From HGM12998 sp900756495 (GTDB lineage Bacteria; Bacillota; Clostridia; Oscillospirales; Oscillospiraceae): a DNA stretch of 64,000 nt. This document shows positions 15,923 to 24,027 of this stretch, piece by piece. The stretch lies in contig CAUEFI010000015.1 of the NCBI GenBank assembly GCA_958477305.1, positions 11,290-75,289 of the forward strand. Direction: 5' to 3'. The notes under the pieces are model-generated. The model searched no databases. It was not told the origin of the DNA and was given only the letters and a program-made list of their open reading frames with translations. A program made the translations under genes and the position numbers. Positions within the stretch are counted from its first letter, which is position 1, and every line of letters starts with the position of its first letter.

Positions 15923-16264
15923 ATGGTAAAACGCACGCTCGATGAACTCAAACCATATTCCGCTCCCGGCCACTTCGGTATGGTTCCGCTGCGGGTCCAC
16001 GGCAAGGAAGAGACCGGCGCGGAGAAATTCTGGATCGGCCTGTCCGTCTTCCTCCCCGGAGGCGGGGCAGAGTGGGACGACGCCAGCCCGCAGGAGAAAG
16101 TCTACTATGTGCTTGAGGGCGCAATGACGGTCACCGACAAGGACGGTAAAAAGTATGTCGTTCACGCCGGTGAATCCATATCCTTCAAGCCCAGGGAGGG
16201 GCGCAGTCTCATCAACGAGACTAATTTGCCCGCCCGGATGCTGGTCATTGGCAACTACGCGTAA
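15923..16264 (+). CDS. Cupin domain protein
   Basis: 113 residues of single-domain cupin. The central strands read WDDASPQEKVYYVLEGAMTV and VHAGESISFKPREGRSLINET. The usual HxH metal motif is weakly conserved (Glu58 kept, most His absent), so metal binding is uncertain. As the first gene of the TRAP operon it may isomerise or sense the transported acid. AAAGGAGGGT lies 9 bases before the ATG. Confidence 0.8.
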   Translation: MVKRTLDELKPYSAPGHFGMVPLRVHGKEETGAEKFWIGLSVFLPGGGAEWDDASPQEKVYYVLEGAMTVTDKDGKKYVVHAGESISFKPREGRSLINETNLPARMLVIGNYA

Positions 16265-16339
16265 GCACAGATCGGTTTGATGATATGGATCCCGGTTTCA
16301 CCGGGCCCGAAAATAATAGAAAAGGATGTGCGGATAGTT

Positions 16340-17422
16340 ATGAAGAAAAAGATCCTTACTGCAATGCTGGCTCTTGCTATGGTCCTCGCCCTGGCCGCCT
16401 GCGGCGGCGGAAACTCCTCCGGCTCTGGCGGAAATGCCGGCACTCCCAGCAGCAGCGCCCCCAGCGGCGGCGGCAGCGAGCCTGCCGCCGAGGGAAAGAC
16501 CTACAGTTGGCAGATCGGCAACGTTCTGGCCGCCGACCAGCCCTGGGACATCGGCCTGGTGAAGTTTGCCGAGCTGCTCAACGAGTACTCCGGCGGCCGC
16601 ATGGAGGCCACCGTCCAGAGCGGCGGCGTCCTGGGTTCTGAGATCGCCATGCTGGAGTCCGTCCAGATGGGCACCCTGGACTTCGCCATCTGCTCCACCC
16701 CCTCCATGTCCGGCTTTGTGGACAGCCAGAACTATTTCGACCTGCCCTACCTGTTCCAGTCCATCGAGGGCGCCTGGGCCGTCATGGACGACTGGCTGGC
16801 CGCCGACCGCTGCGCCGCCCTGGAGGGCAGCGGCTTCAAGGGCCTGGGCTACTTTGAGAACGGCACCTACATGGTGGGCAGCAACATCTATATCGAGCAC
16901 CCCTCCGATATGGAGGGCGTCCGCGTGCGCTCCCACTCCTCCAACCTCCAGTCCGATTCCTTTTCTGCCATTGGCGCCATGCCCCTGTCCGTAGCCTGGG
17001 GAGATATCTATACCTCCCTGCAGCAGAAGACCATCGACGCGGTCTCCGGCACCACCCTCACCAACATGTACGGCGGCAAGTTCTATGAGCAGTGCAAGTA
17101 CATCACCATGACCAACCACCACTTCATCCCCTCTCTGGTGGTGATGAACGAAGATCTCTGGAACTCCCTGTCCGCCGACGATCAGGCCATTGTTCAGAAG
17201 GCCTTTGACGAGGCCATGACATACCAGAGGGAGATCGCCTTCGAGTATGCCGATACCTACAGGCAGAACATCGAGGACTACGGCGTGGAAATCATCGACG
17301 TGGACGCCGCCGAGTGGGCCGAGGCCATGTCCTCCGTGTACGACAAGTACGTGGGCACCGTGGGTATCGAGGCCGACATGATCACCCGTATCCAGGAGTC
17401 TGAGGCCAGCCTGACGGGCTGA
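16340..17422 (+). CDS. TRAP transporter substrate-binding lipoprotein DctP
   Basis: 360 residues. A lipoprotein signal peptide (MKKKILTAMLALAMVLALAAC; lipobox LAAC) and a Gly/Ser linker precede a DctP-family binding protein for organic acids. DMEGVRVRSHSS contains the Arg that grips the substrate carboxylate, and AWGDIYTSLQQKTIDAVSG is a DctP hallmark. An in-frame GTG four codons earlier is possible; the ribosome site AAAAGGA fits neither start perfectly. It delivers substrate to the DctQM pair downstream. The ligand is unknown; a sugar acid fits the neighbouring SDR and cupin. Confidence 0.92.
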   Translation: MKKKILTAMLALAMVLALAACGGGNSSGSGGNAGTPSSSAPSGGGSEPAAEGKTYSWQIGNVLAADQPWDIGLVKFAELLNEYSGGRMEATVQSGGVLGSEIAMLESVQMGTLDFAICSTPSMSGFVDSQNYFDLPYLFQSIEGAWAVMDDWLAADRCAALEGSGFKGLGYFENGTYMVGSNIYIEHPSDMEGVRVRSHSSNLQSDSFSAIGAMPLSVAWGDIYTSLQQKTIDAVSGTTLTNMYGGKFYEQCKYITMTNHHFIPSLVVMNEDLWNSLSADDQAIVQKAFDEAMTYQREIAFEYADTYRQNIEDYGVEIIDVDAAEWAEAMSSVYDKYVGTVGIEADMITRIQESEASLTG

Positions 17423-17462
17423 CCCCGCGCCGCTGATTCGGATATCCGCCGGCAGGGAGTCC

Positions 17463-17504
17463 GGAGGGCGGAAGGTTATTCCTTCCTCCCCCCTTCCGCC
17501 CTCC
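17463..17504 (+). repeat. Intercistronic hairpin between dctP and dctQ
   Basis: A perfect 13-bp stem (GGAGGGCGGAAGG / CCTTCCGCCCTCC) with no T-run. Placed after the binding-protein gene, it may protect dctP mRNA and raise its level over the membrane subunits, as in mal operons. Confidence 0.5.
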
Positions 17505-17563
17505 CCGCTCCCGTCATAACCGGTATCACCTGAAGATCCCTTTTTTGCAAAGGAGTTGGGAAA

Positions 17564-18076
17564 TTGAAACCATCCGCTTTAAAAATAGCCGGAAAAATTA
17601 TCGGCGGCGTGGAAGACTATGTCGCCGTCATATCCTTCATGCTCATGGTCGTGGTCACCATTGTTATTGTCCTGTGCCGCTATGTGTTTAAGGTTGAGTT
17701 CATGCAGGGCGAGGAGATCGCCCGGTATGTCATGATCTGGTGCGGCTACAGCGGAGCGGCCTACTGCTTCCGCAACCACGGCCACGTCGGCGTGGTGGTC
17801 TTCTCAGAGATGTTCCCCAAGGCCTGGTACCCTGCTATTGTCAAAATCCGCAATATCCTCAGCACTATTGTCGTGGTAGGGCTGTTTATTTTCACTGTCA
17901 TGTGCTTTGAAAAATACCTGAGCAGCGGGCAGCTTACCACCGCTACCCGCATCCCCATCGCGTATGTCTTTGCGGTCATCCCCGTCTCCATGGCGCTGGG
18001 CGTGATCCACTGTATCACCGACGTGGTCTGTGATTTCACATGCAAAACCAGGACGTCAAAGGAGGTCACGGAATAA
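17564..18076 (+). CDS. TRAP transporter small permease DctQ
   Basis: 170 residues with four hydrophobic helices (for example VAVISFMLMVVVTIVIVLCRYV) and the family's QGEEIARYVMIWCGYSGAAY segment. It is the small membrane subunit that joins DctM. The start is TTG, 8 bases after AAAGGAG. The stop overlaps the dctM start by one base (TAATG). Confidence 0.9.
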   Translation: MKPSALKIAGKIIGGVEDYVAVISFMLMVVVTIVIVLCRYVFKVEFMQGEEIARYVMIWCGYSGAAYCFRNHGHVGVVVFSEMFPKAWYPAIVKIRNILSTIVVVGLFIFTVMCFEKYLSSGQLTTATRIPIAYVFAVIPVSMALGVIHCITDVVCDFTCKTRTSKEVTE

Positions 18077-19359
18077 TGGAGGCTGCCATTCTCTTTATCG
18101 TCTTTGTGATTCTGCTGATCTTCGGCGCGCCCATCGCCCTGTGCCTGGCCGCCGGCGGCGTCGCCGTCATCCTGGCCTGCGGCGATATCAGCCCCATCAT
18201 CATCGGACAGCGCATGTTCGGCTCGCTGGACAGCTTTACCATCATGGCCATCCCGCTGTTTATGCTGGCCGGAAATCTGATGTCCTCGGGCGGTATCTCC
18301 CGCCGGCTGGTCAACTTCTGCAACGCCATCCTGGGCTGGCTGCCCGGCGGCCTGGGCGTGGTCGCTATCTTTGCCTGTATGCTCTTCGGCGCCCTGTCCG
18401 GCTCCCCCACCGCCACCTGCGCCGCCATCGGCAGCATCATGGTGCCCTCCATGATTGAGGCGGGCTACTCCAAGCGCTTCTCTCTGGGTACCGTGGCCGT
18501 GGCCGGTATTCTGGGCTGCATCATCCCGCCCTCCACCGTCATGGTGTCCTACTCCTCGGTCACCGACGCCTCTGTTGGCTCCATGTTCATGGGCGGCATC
18601 ATCCCCGGTATCCTGATGGGCATCGCCATGATGATCATCCCCATCCAGTACGGCGTCAAGCACAAGGAAGAGGTGCCGCGCACCAAGTTCAGCCTGCGCA
18701 ACCTGGGCAAAAGCACGGTGGAGGCCATCGGCGCCCTGCTGATGCCCGTCATCATCCTGGGCGGCATCTACGGCGGTATCTTCACCCCCACCGAGGCCGC
18801 CGGCGTGGCCTGTGCCTACGGGCTCATTGTCGGCCTCTTCATCTACCGCGAGCTCAAGCTCAGGGAGCTGAAGACCGTCATTCTGGGCTCGGCCTCCTCC
18901 ACCGGCATGGTGCTCTTCATCATGGCCTGCGCCGCCGTGTTCGGCTATGTCATGGCCCGCTACCAGATCACCAATGTAATTGCCGAGTTCATCATCAGTC
19001 TCTGCCCCAACAAGTACATCTTCCTGCTGCTGGTCAATATCCTGCTCCTCATCGTGGGCTGCTTCATGGAGACCACCGCGGCCATCCTGATTCTGGCCCC
19101 CATCTTCGCCCCCATCCTGACCGTCTTTGGGATCCAGCCTGTGCACTTTGGCGTGGTCATGTGCATCAATCTGGCCATTGGCTGCGCCACCCCCCCGCTG
19201 GGCCTGAACCTGTTTGTCGCCGCCGGACTGACGAAGGACAAGGTGGAGGTCGTGGTCAACAGGCATACGGTGGGCTACATCCTGCTCTCCATCGCCATCC
19301 TCTTCCTCATTACATACGTCCCGGATCTGGTCATGCTCCTGCCCAACTCCATGCTGTGA
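18076..19359 (+). CDS. TRAP transporter large permease DctM
   Basis: 427 residues, ~12 hydrophobic segments. The DctM hallmarks are present: FTIMAIPLFMLAGNLM, GALSGSPTATCAAIGSIM, LGCIIPPSTVMV and the late CATPPLGLNLFVAAG. It forms the ion-coupled channel of the TRAP system. The ATG at 18076 overlaps the dctQ stop and has GGAGGT 10 bases upstream, so it is favoured over an in-frame start inside dctQ. Confidence 0.95.
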   Translation: MEAAILFIVFVILLIFGAPIALCLAAGGVAVILACGDISPIIIGQRMFGSLDSFTIMAIPLFMLAGNLMSSGGISRRLVNFCNAILGWLPGGLGVVAIFACMLFGALSGSPTATCAAIGSIMVPSMIEAGYSKRFSLGTVAVAGILGCIIPPSTVMVSYSSVTDASVGSMFMGGIIPGILMGIAMMIIPIQYGVKHKEEVPRTKFSLRNLGKSTVEAIGALLMPVIILGGIYGGIFTPTEAAGVACAYGLIVGLFIYRELKLRELKTVILGSASSTGMVLFIMACAAVFGYVMARYQITNVIAEFIISLCPNKYIFLLLVNILLLIVGCFMETTAAILILAPIFAPILTVFGIQPVHFGVVMCINLAIGCATPPLGLNLFVAAGLTKDKVEVVVNRHTVGYILLSIAILFLITYVPDLVMLLPNSML

Positions 19360-19416
19360 TAATCCGGGGCGCCGGTTCCACTATCCGGCCGCCCCGTACG
19401 AAAGGAAGCAATCTGT

Positions 19417-20172
19417 ATGTTTAAACTCGATGGAAAGGCCGCCATCGTCACCGGCGCCGCCACTGGCCTTGGACAGGCCATTGCTGTGGCCTTTGCCAAA
19501 CAGGGGGCCTGCGTCGTCCCCACCGACCTGCCCGGCGTCTCCCTAGATAAGACGGTAGAGATGTGCCGCGCAGCCGGGGCCTCCGACGTCCTTCCCCTGG
19601 CCATGGACGTGACCAGCCAGGCCGCCATCCAGTCCGCTGTGGCTGCAGTGAAAGAGCGCTTTGGCCGTATTGACATCCTGGCCAGCAACGCGGGCATGAA
19701 CAGGCCCATGCCCGCCGAGGATGTGACCCCGGAGAGCTGGGACGCCCACTTTGCAGTGAATATCAAGGGCGGCTTCTTCACAGCCCAGGCCGTGGCCGCC
19801 GTCATGAAGGAACAGCACAGCGGCCGCATCATCTTTACGGGCAGCCAGGCCGGCATCGTGGCCCGCGAGAACCAGCAGCCCTACTGCGCCACCAAGGGCG
19901 GCATCATGTCCATGGCCCGCGCCCTGGCCTATGACTGGGCCAAGGACGGCATCACCGTCAACGTGGTGGCCCCCACCTTCGCCATGACCGACCTGGCCCG
20001 CAAACGCCTGGAGGATCCTGAATACGGCAAAAAAATGCTGGGGATGATCCCCCTGGGCCGCTTTGTGGAGCCCAGAGAGATCGGAGCCGCCTTCGCCTTC
20101 CTCGCCTCCGACGAGGCCGCAATGATCACCGGGCACACCCTGGTGGTGGACGGCGGCTGGACCATCTGGTAA
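19417..20172 (+). CDS. Short-chain dehydrogenase of the TRAP operon
   Basis: 251 residues of classical SDR: TGAATGLG (cofactor loop, 13-20), SNAG (90-93), catalytic Ser143, Tyr156 and Lys160 (YCATK), and VDGGWTIW at the C-terminus. It is closest in feel to gluconate 5-dehydrogenase/2-deoxy-gluconate 3-dehydrogenase (KduD) types, so it likely oxidises or reduces a sugar acid imported by the TRAP system. GAAAGGAAG precedes the ATG. Last gene of the operon before a strong terminator. Confidence 0.88.
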   Translation: MFKLDGKAAIVTGAATGLGQAIAVAFAKQGACVVPTDLPGVSLDKTVEMCRAAGASDVLPLAMDVTSQAAIQSAVAAVKERFGRIDILASNAGMNRPMPAEDVTPESWDAHFAVNIKGGFFTAQAVAAVMKEQHSGRIIFTGSQAGIVARENQQPYCATKGGIMSMARALAYDWAKDGITVNVVAPTFAMTDLARKRLEDPEYGKKMLGMIPLGRFVEPREIGAAFAFLASDEAAMITGHTLVVDGGWTIW

Positions 20173-20190
20173 AAGCGCCGTCAGCCCGTT

Positions 20191-20254
20191 CAGCACGCTG
20201 AGAGAGGAGGCCGGACCCTATCGGGGTCCGGCCTCCTCTCTGTGCTGCTTTTCA
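20191..20254 (+). terminator. Terminator of the TRAP operon
   Basis: An 18-bp stem (AGAGAGGAGGCCGGACCC and complement) lies inside an outer CAGCAC/GTGCTG pair, followed by CTTTTC. Confidence 0.85.
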
Positions 20255-20376
20255 CAGCTTTGCCGGAAAACCGGCCAGTCCACCGCGCCGGACAGGACCG
20301 TCTGCCCGTCCAGCCGCAGATAGGCGTTGCAGGAGACCCCCCGGGGGATAAGACAAAAACGGAGGCGCTCTGGCCA
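20248..20376 (-). pseudogene. Remnant of an FprA-type flavoprotein N-terminus
   Basis: A minus-strand frame encodes LIPRGVSCNAYLRLDGQTVL and then AVDWPVFRQ, matching HPIPRGVSYNAYLLLDEQTVL / AVDWSACRQ at residues 29-59 of the intact flavodiiron protein at 14255-15463. Nothing of the metal-site or flavodoxin parts follows. The fragment ends beside the TRAP terminator, so it is a truncated gene fragment, not a functional gene. Confidence 0.7.
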
Positions 20377-20393
20377 ATCAAGGGAAATTCGCG

Positions 20394-21176
20394 TCAGTCC
20401 TCCAGAGGGATCTGTATCTGATAGGTCCACTGCAGAATCCCCGATACCACAATCAGCTGCAGGTGGAAGGCGGGCCCGGTCCCGCGGGCCTCCCGCGCGG
20501 CCTCCATCAGTCTGCCCAGCACCTGCGCCCTGTTTTCTTCCGTGCAGTCGGCGCACAGATAGCGCCCTCCCGGCAGGCGCCTGAGCCCCTCCACCTCTGC
20601 ATGCCGGACACACACGGCAAACAGCCTGGACCGCCCCTGCTCCGTATAGATGCCCGCCAGATCCTCAAAGGCGAACTGTTCCCTCAGCGGCGGGGCCATC
20701 CTGTCATAAAAGTGGCTCAGATAATTCCAGAGGTTTTCCAGCGACGGGACCTCCATCGTGTCTGAAAGCAGGATGACGCGCGGCGGGAACGTCTTGACAA
20801 AGCTGCCCTCCGCGCTCTGCCGCCCGTGCAGCTTTTTCTCATAGTCCGCCTTCGCCGCCTGAATCTTCGCCTTGCTGTACCGCAGCGCCTCCATCTTCCT
20901 GTCCGCCTTCTGTTCGGCCCGCGCCAGAAAGTCGACCACCTTCTCCAGGTCGTCCAGTTCCAGCGCCTCCTTGATCTCCTGCAGGGACAGATCCATGCAC
21001 TGCAGGGCCCGGACCGTGTTCAGCCGGACGATATCCTGCTCCGTATAATAGCGGTAGTTTGTCCATTCGTCCTTTTTCCCCGGCTTGACCAGCCCGATGC
21101 GGTCATAGTGGCGCAGCGTTTCGCTCGTCATATGCGCGGCCTTTGCAGCCTCCCCGATTGAAAAATATTGTTTCAT
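20394..21176 (-). CDS. MerR-family transcriptional regulator
   Basis: 260 residues. The N-terminal winged helix-turn-helix reads FSIGEAAKAAHMTSETLRHY with DRIGLVKP after it. A coiled coil follows (LELDDLEKVVDFLARAEQKA, about residues 85-135). The ~130-residue C-terminal part looks like a ligand-binding domain with cysteines (CVRHAEV, CADCTEE). The ATG at 21176 is preferred because GGAG is ~10 bases upstream; a start three codons earlier lies too close. It is divergent from a DUF4097 lipoprotein it may control. Confidence 0.85.
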   Translation of the reverse strand: MKQYFSIGEAAKAAHMTSETLRHYDRIGLVKPGKKDEWTNYRYYTEQDIVRLNTVRALQCMDLSLQEIKEALELDDLEKVVDFLARAEQKADRKMEALRYSKAKIQAAKADYEKKLHGRQSAEGSFVKTFPPRVILLSDTMEVPSLENLWNYLSHFYDRMAPPLREQFAFEDLAGIYTEQGRSRLFAVCVRHAEVEGLRRLPGGRYLCADCTEENRAQVLGRLMEAAREARGTGPAFHLQLIVVSGILQWTYQIQIPLED

Positions 21177-21347
21177 TTTTTTCATTCTCCATCTTGACTT
21201 TTGTCCTGCACAAAGGTTTATCGTATCCTTGGCTTCCGCGGAGGGCGCCGCTTCCTCCGGCAAAGCGGCCGCGCTGGACAGGGCCGTCCTCCGGGCGGAA
21301 GCCTTCCACCGCATAGGATGATAATGATGATACAACTGGAGGTTACG

Positions 21348-22016
21348 ATGAAAAAACTGCTTGTCATGCTGCTGTCTCTGTCGGCCGGGGCCGCCCTGCT
21401 CTCGGGCTGCTCCGGCAACGGGCAGGAGGCGTTTGAGGAAAAGAGCTACGCTGTGGACGCAGCGGAGATAGCGGAGGTCAGCATCGACGTCCGCGACAGG
21501 ACGCTGGCCGTCTCGCTGTCCCCCGACGACCAGATCCACATCGGCTACTATGAGAGCGATACGGAGTCATACGACATCGCCGTCTCGGAGGCGGGCGTGC
21601 TGACCATGGCCGCCGTCAGCGACAAAAACTGGACGGACTACATCGGCGGCAAGGCCGGCTCCGACAGCCGGACCATCTCCCTGCAGATCCCCGACGGCCT
21701 CTTGCCCGCGCTGACGCTGTCCACCACCAACGAGGACATCTCTCTCCCTGCCCTGCACATAACAGACCGCGTCTCCCTCACCACAAACGGCGGGGATATC
21801 ACCTTCGAGCAGCTGGACGCCGGCAGCGCGGTGACGCTGAAGGCCAAGAACGGGGACATCCGCGGCGCCATCCTCGGAAGCTACGACGATTATGCCATCT
21901 CCTGTGAAATCAAGAAGGGGGACAGCAGTCTCCCCGCTGAGAAGGAGGGCGGCGAAAAGACCCTGAGCGTGTCAAACAACAACGGAGACATTGACATCGA
22001 CTTCGTCAGGGAATAA
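21348..22016 (+). CDS. DUF4097 lipoprotein
   Basis: 222 residues. A lipoprotein signal with lipobox LLSGC at about residues 17-21 is followed by repeated short beta-strands (ISLPALHITDRVSLTTNGGD, SAVTLKAKNGDIRG) typical of DUF4097 adhesin-like beta-helix proteins. Such proteins often sit beside envelope-stress regulators; the MerR gene here is divergent. GGAGG lies 5 bases before the ATG. Function unknown. Confidence 0.82.
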   Translation: MKKLLVMLLSLSAGAALLSGCSGNGQEAFEEKSYAVDAAEIAEVSIDVRDRTLAVSLSPDDQIHIGYYESDTESYDIAVSEAGVLTMAAVSDKNWTDYIGGKAGSDSRTISLQIPDGLLPALTLSTTNEDISLPALHITDRVSLTTNGGDITFEQLDAGSAVTLKAKNGDIRGAILGSYDDYAISCEIKKGDSSLPAEKEGGEKTLSVSNNNGDIDIDFVRE

Positions 22017-22052
22017 GCGGCGGCCCCTCCTGCCGCCGGCCCCTCAGAGACG

Positions 22053-22094
22053 CGGGGAGGCGGGATACGACAGGTTTCGTATCCCGCCTCCCCG
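22053..22094. repeat. Long perfect hairpin without U-tract
   Basis: An 18-bp stem (CGGGGAGGCGGGATACGA and complement) with a 6-nt loop between two convergent genes. It is a likely transcription end for both but lacks a T-run. Confidence 0.6.
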
Positions 22095-22135
22095 CCGCCT
22101 GTGACAGAGAACGCCGCCCGCGTGGGCGGGCGCTT

Positions 22136-23263
22136 TTACAGCTTCGCCGAAAAATCGGCCATGGCCTCCGAGATCTTCAGCTGCTGGGGGCACACCGCCT
22201 CGCAGCTCCGGCAGCCGATGCAGGCCCCGGGGCGCTTGTCCTCCGGCAGGGCGGACAGGGCCATGGGCGCGAGGAAGCCGCCGCCGGTAAAGCAGTGCTC
22301 GTTATACAGCGCCAGCAGCGCCGGGATGTCCAGCCCCTGGGGGCAGTGGGAGACGCAGTAGCGGCAGGCGGTACAGGGCAGCGCGGCCTTGTCCACCATG
22401 CTGCCGCCCAGCCCCAGCAGCGCCTCCCGCTCGCCGGGACTGAGGGGCCTGTCCTCCTGGAAGGTCTGAACGTTCTCCTTCAGCTGCTCCAGATTGGACA
22501 TGCCGGACAAAACCACCGTCACGCCGGGGATCCCCTGCAGGAACCGGAAGGCCCAGGCGGGGATCTCCTCTTCAGGGCGCAGCCCGCGCAGGACCCGGGC
22601 CTCTTCCTCGGACAGTCTGGCCAGCCGGCCGCCCCGCAGGGGCTCCATCACCCATACGGGGATGCGGTACTCCCGCAGCAGCTCCACCTTGGCCTTGGCG
22701 TCCTGGAAGGTCCAGTCCACATAGTTGAGCTGCACCTGGCAGAACTCCATGTGGCTGCCGTAGGCCTCCAGAAAGCGCCTCATCACCGGAAGTGCGCCGT
22801 GGACGGAAAAGCCCAGGTGGCGGATGCGGCCCTTCCTCTTCTGCTCCAGGAGGTAGTCCAGGATGCCGTACCTGGGGTCCAGATAGGCGTCGATGTTCAT
22901 CTCGCAGACGTTGTGGAACAGGTAGAAGTCGAAGTAGGTCACGCCGCAGCGCTGGAGCTGAGCCTCGAAGATCTCCTCCACCTTGTCCATATTGGCCAGG
23001 TCGTAGCCCGGGAACTTGTCTGCCAGGCAGAAACGCTCTCTGGGATATGCCGCCAGGGCCCTGCCCAGCGCCCCCTCCGAGTGTCCGGCGTGATAGCCCC
23101 AGGCGGTGTCGTAGTAGTTGATCCCGTGCTCCATGGCATAGGCCACCATCTCCGCCACGGCCGCCTCGTCCACTTGGTCGTCCCTGCCGTCCAGGACCGG
23201 CAGGCGCATGGCCCCCATCCCCAGGGCGGAGAGCTTCAAATTCTGAAATTCCCTGTAAATCAT
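22136..23263 (-). CDS. Aldo/keto reductase with C-terminal ferredoxin domain
   Basis: 375 residues. The TIM-barrel aldo/keto reductase part has catalytic Asp/Tyr in NYYDTAWGYHAG, the Lys in CLADKFPG and His in FDFYLFHNV. Residues ~290-375 add two cysteine groups, CTACRYCVSHCPQGLD and CIGCRSCEAVCPQQLK, which would hold two [4Fe-4S] clusters. This fused form is common in Clostridia and may couple carbonyl reduction to ferredoxin-type electron flow. The start is the ATG at 23263, with AGGGGG ~11 bases upstream. Substrate unknown. Confidence 0.9.
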   Translation of the reverse strand: MIYREFQNLKLSALGMGAMRLPVLDGRDDQVDEAAVAEMVAYAMEHGINYYDTAWGYHAGHSEGALGRALAAYPRERFCLADKFPGYDLANMDKVEEIFEAQLQRCGVTYFDFYLFHNVCEMNIDAYLDPRYGILDYLLEQKRKGRIRHLGFSVHGALPVMRRFLEAYGSHMEFCQVQLNYVDWTFQDAKAKVELLREYRIPVWVMEPLRGGRLARLSEEEARVLRGLRPEEEIPAWAFRFLQGIPGVTVVLSGMSNLEQLKENVQTFQEDRPLSPGEREALLGLGGSMVDKAALPCTACRYCVSHCPQGLDIPALLALYNEHCFTGGGFLAPMALSALPEDKRPGACIGCRSCEAVCPQQLKISEAMADFSAKL

Positions 23264-23333
23264 GACAACATGTTCCCCCTTCGTTGCTCTGAATGCCTGC
23301 ATGCAGGCGGAGTTCCTGCAGCAGAGCGGCTCC

Positions 23334-23912
23334 TCAGTCTCCCGCCGCCGGAACCGCCGGACGGTTCCGGGAAAAGCGGACCATGCCGGTGCGGTCCAGC
23401 GCCACCATCAGCGCGGGAATGAACACCAGCTGGAGCACAATGCCGGGCACAGCATTGAAAAACGCCCCCGCCATAAACAGCTCCCAGGTAAAGGCCTCTC
23501 CGGCCACGCCGGTGAGCGCGACCCGCACCACGCCCCACACGACACGCCCGCCCACCATGGCGATCAGCAGGGCGCGGTACAGGGAGAGCAGGCACTGCCA
23601 GCGGGAGCGCTGATAGAGAAAGCCCGCAATCGCGCCGTAGGCGGCCAGCTCAAAGGCCATGGCCACGGCGGTCAGGAACGGAGGCATCCCGAACATGGCC
23701 GAGCGCATCAGCGGGAGGACAAAGCCCACCACGCCGCCATACTGCCAGCCGCAGATCAGCCCGCACAGCAGGACGGGCAGATGCATGGGCAGCAGCATGC
23801 CGCCCACCTGGGGGATCTGCCCGGTAAAAAAGGGCAGGACGATTCCAAGGGCCAGGAACATGGCGGACAGCACCAGGTTCAGGACATACTGCCTCACGGT
23901 CTTCTTTTTCAT
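23334..23912 (-). CDS. ECF transporter S component
   Basis: 192 residues, about six helices. VLSAMFLALGIVLPFFTGQI near the start and the MLLPMHLPVLLCGLICG motif match substrate-capture subunits of energy-coupling-factor transporters. EcfA and EcfT are not in this window, so it would use a shared module. The vitamin or precursor bound is unknown. AAGGAG lies ~8 bases before the ATG. Confidence 0.85.
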   Translation of the reverse strand: MKKKTVRQYVLNLVLSAMFLALGIVLPFFTGQIPQVGGMLLPMHLPVLLCGLICGWQYGGVVGFVLPLMRSAMFGMPPFLTAVAMAFELAAYGAIAGFLYQRSRWQCLLSLYRALLIAMVGGRVVWGVVRVALTGVAGEAFTWELFMAGAFFNAVPGIVLQLVFIPALMVALDRTGMVRFSRNRPAVPAAGD

Positions 23913-24027
23913 CGTAAAAACTCCTTCTCAAAAGTCCTGATTCGGGCTCCCCCTTCTGGCGGAGCCGCAGCCTTCATGGCTTTTTTACGGAGTGCCGGGA
24001 ATGCCGCCTCTCCGGCGGCAGGCCGGC

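Noticed and set aside
15724..15945. Small ORF across the TRAP leader palindromes
   Set aside because: TTG start without a ribosome site, overlap with the cupin start, and the palindromes explain the open frame.
20190..20613. Long minus-strand ORF including the FprA fragment
   Set aside because: Its first half is a shadow of the MerR gene in another frame; only 20248-20376 resembles protein.
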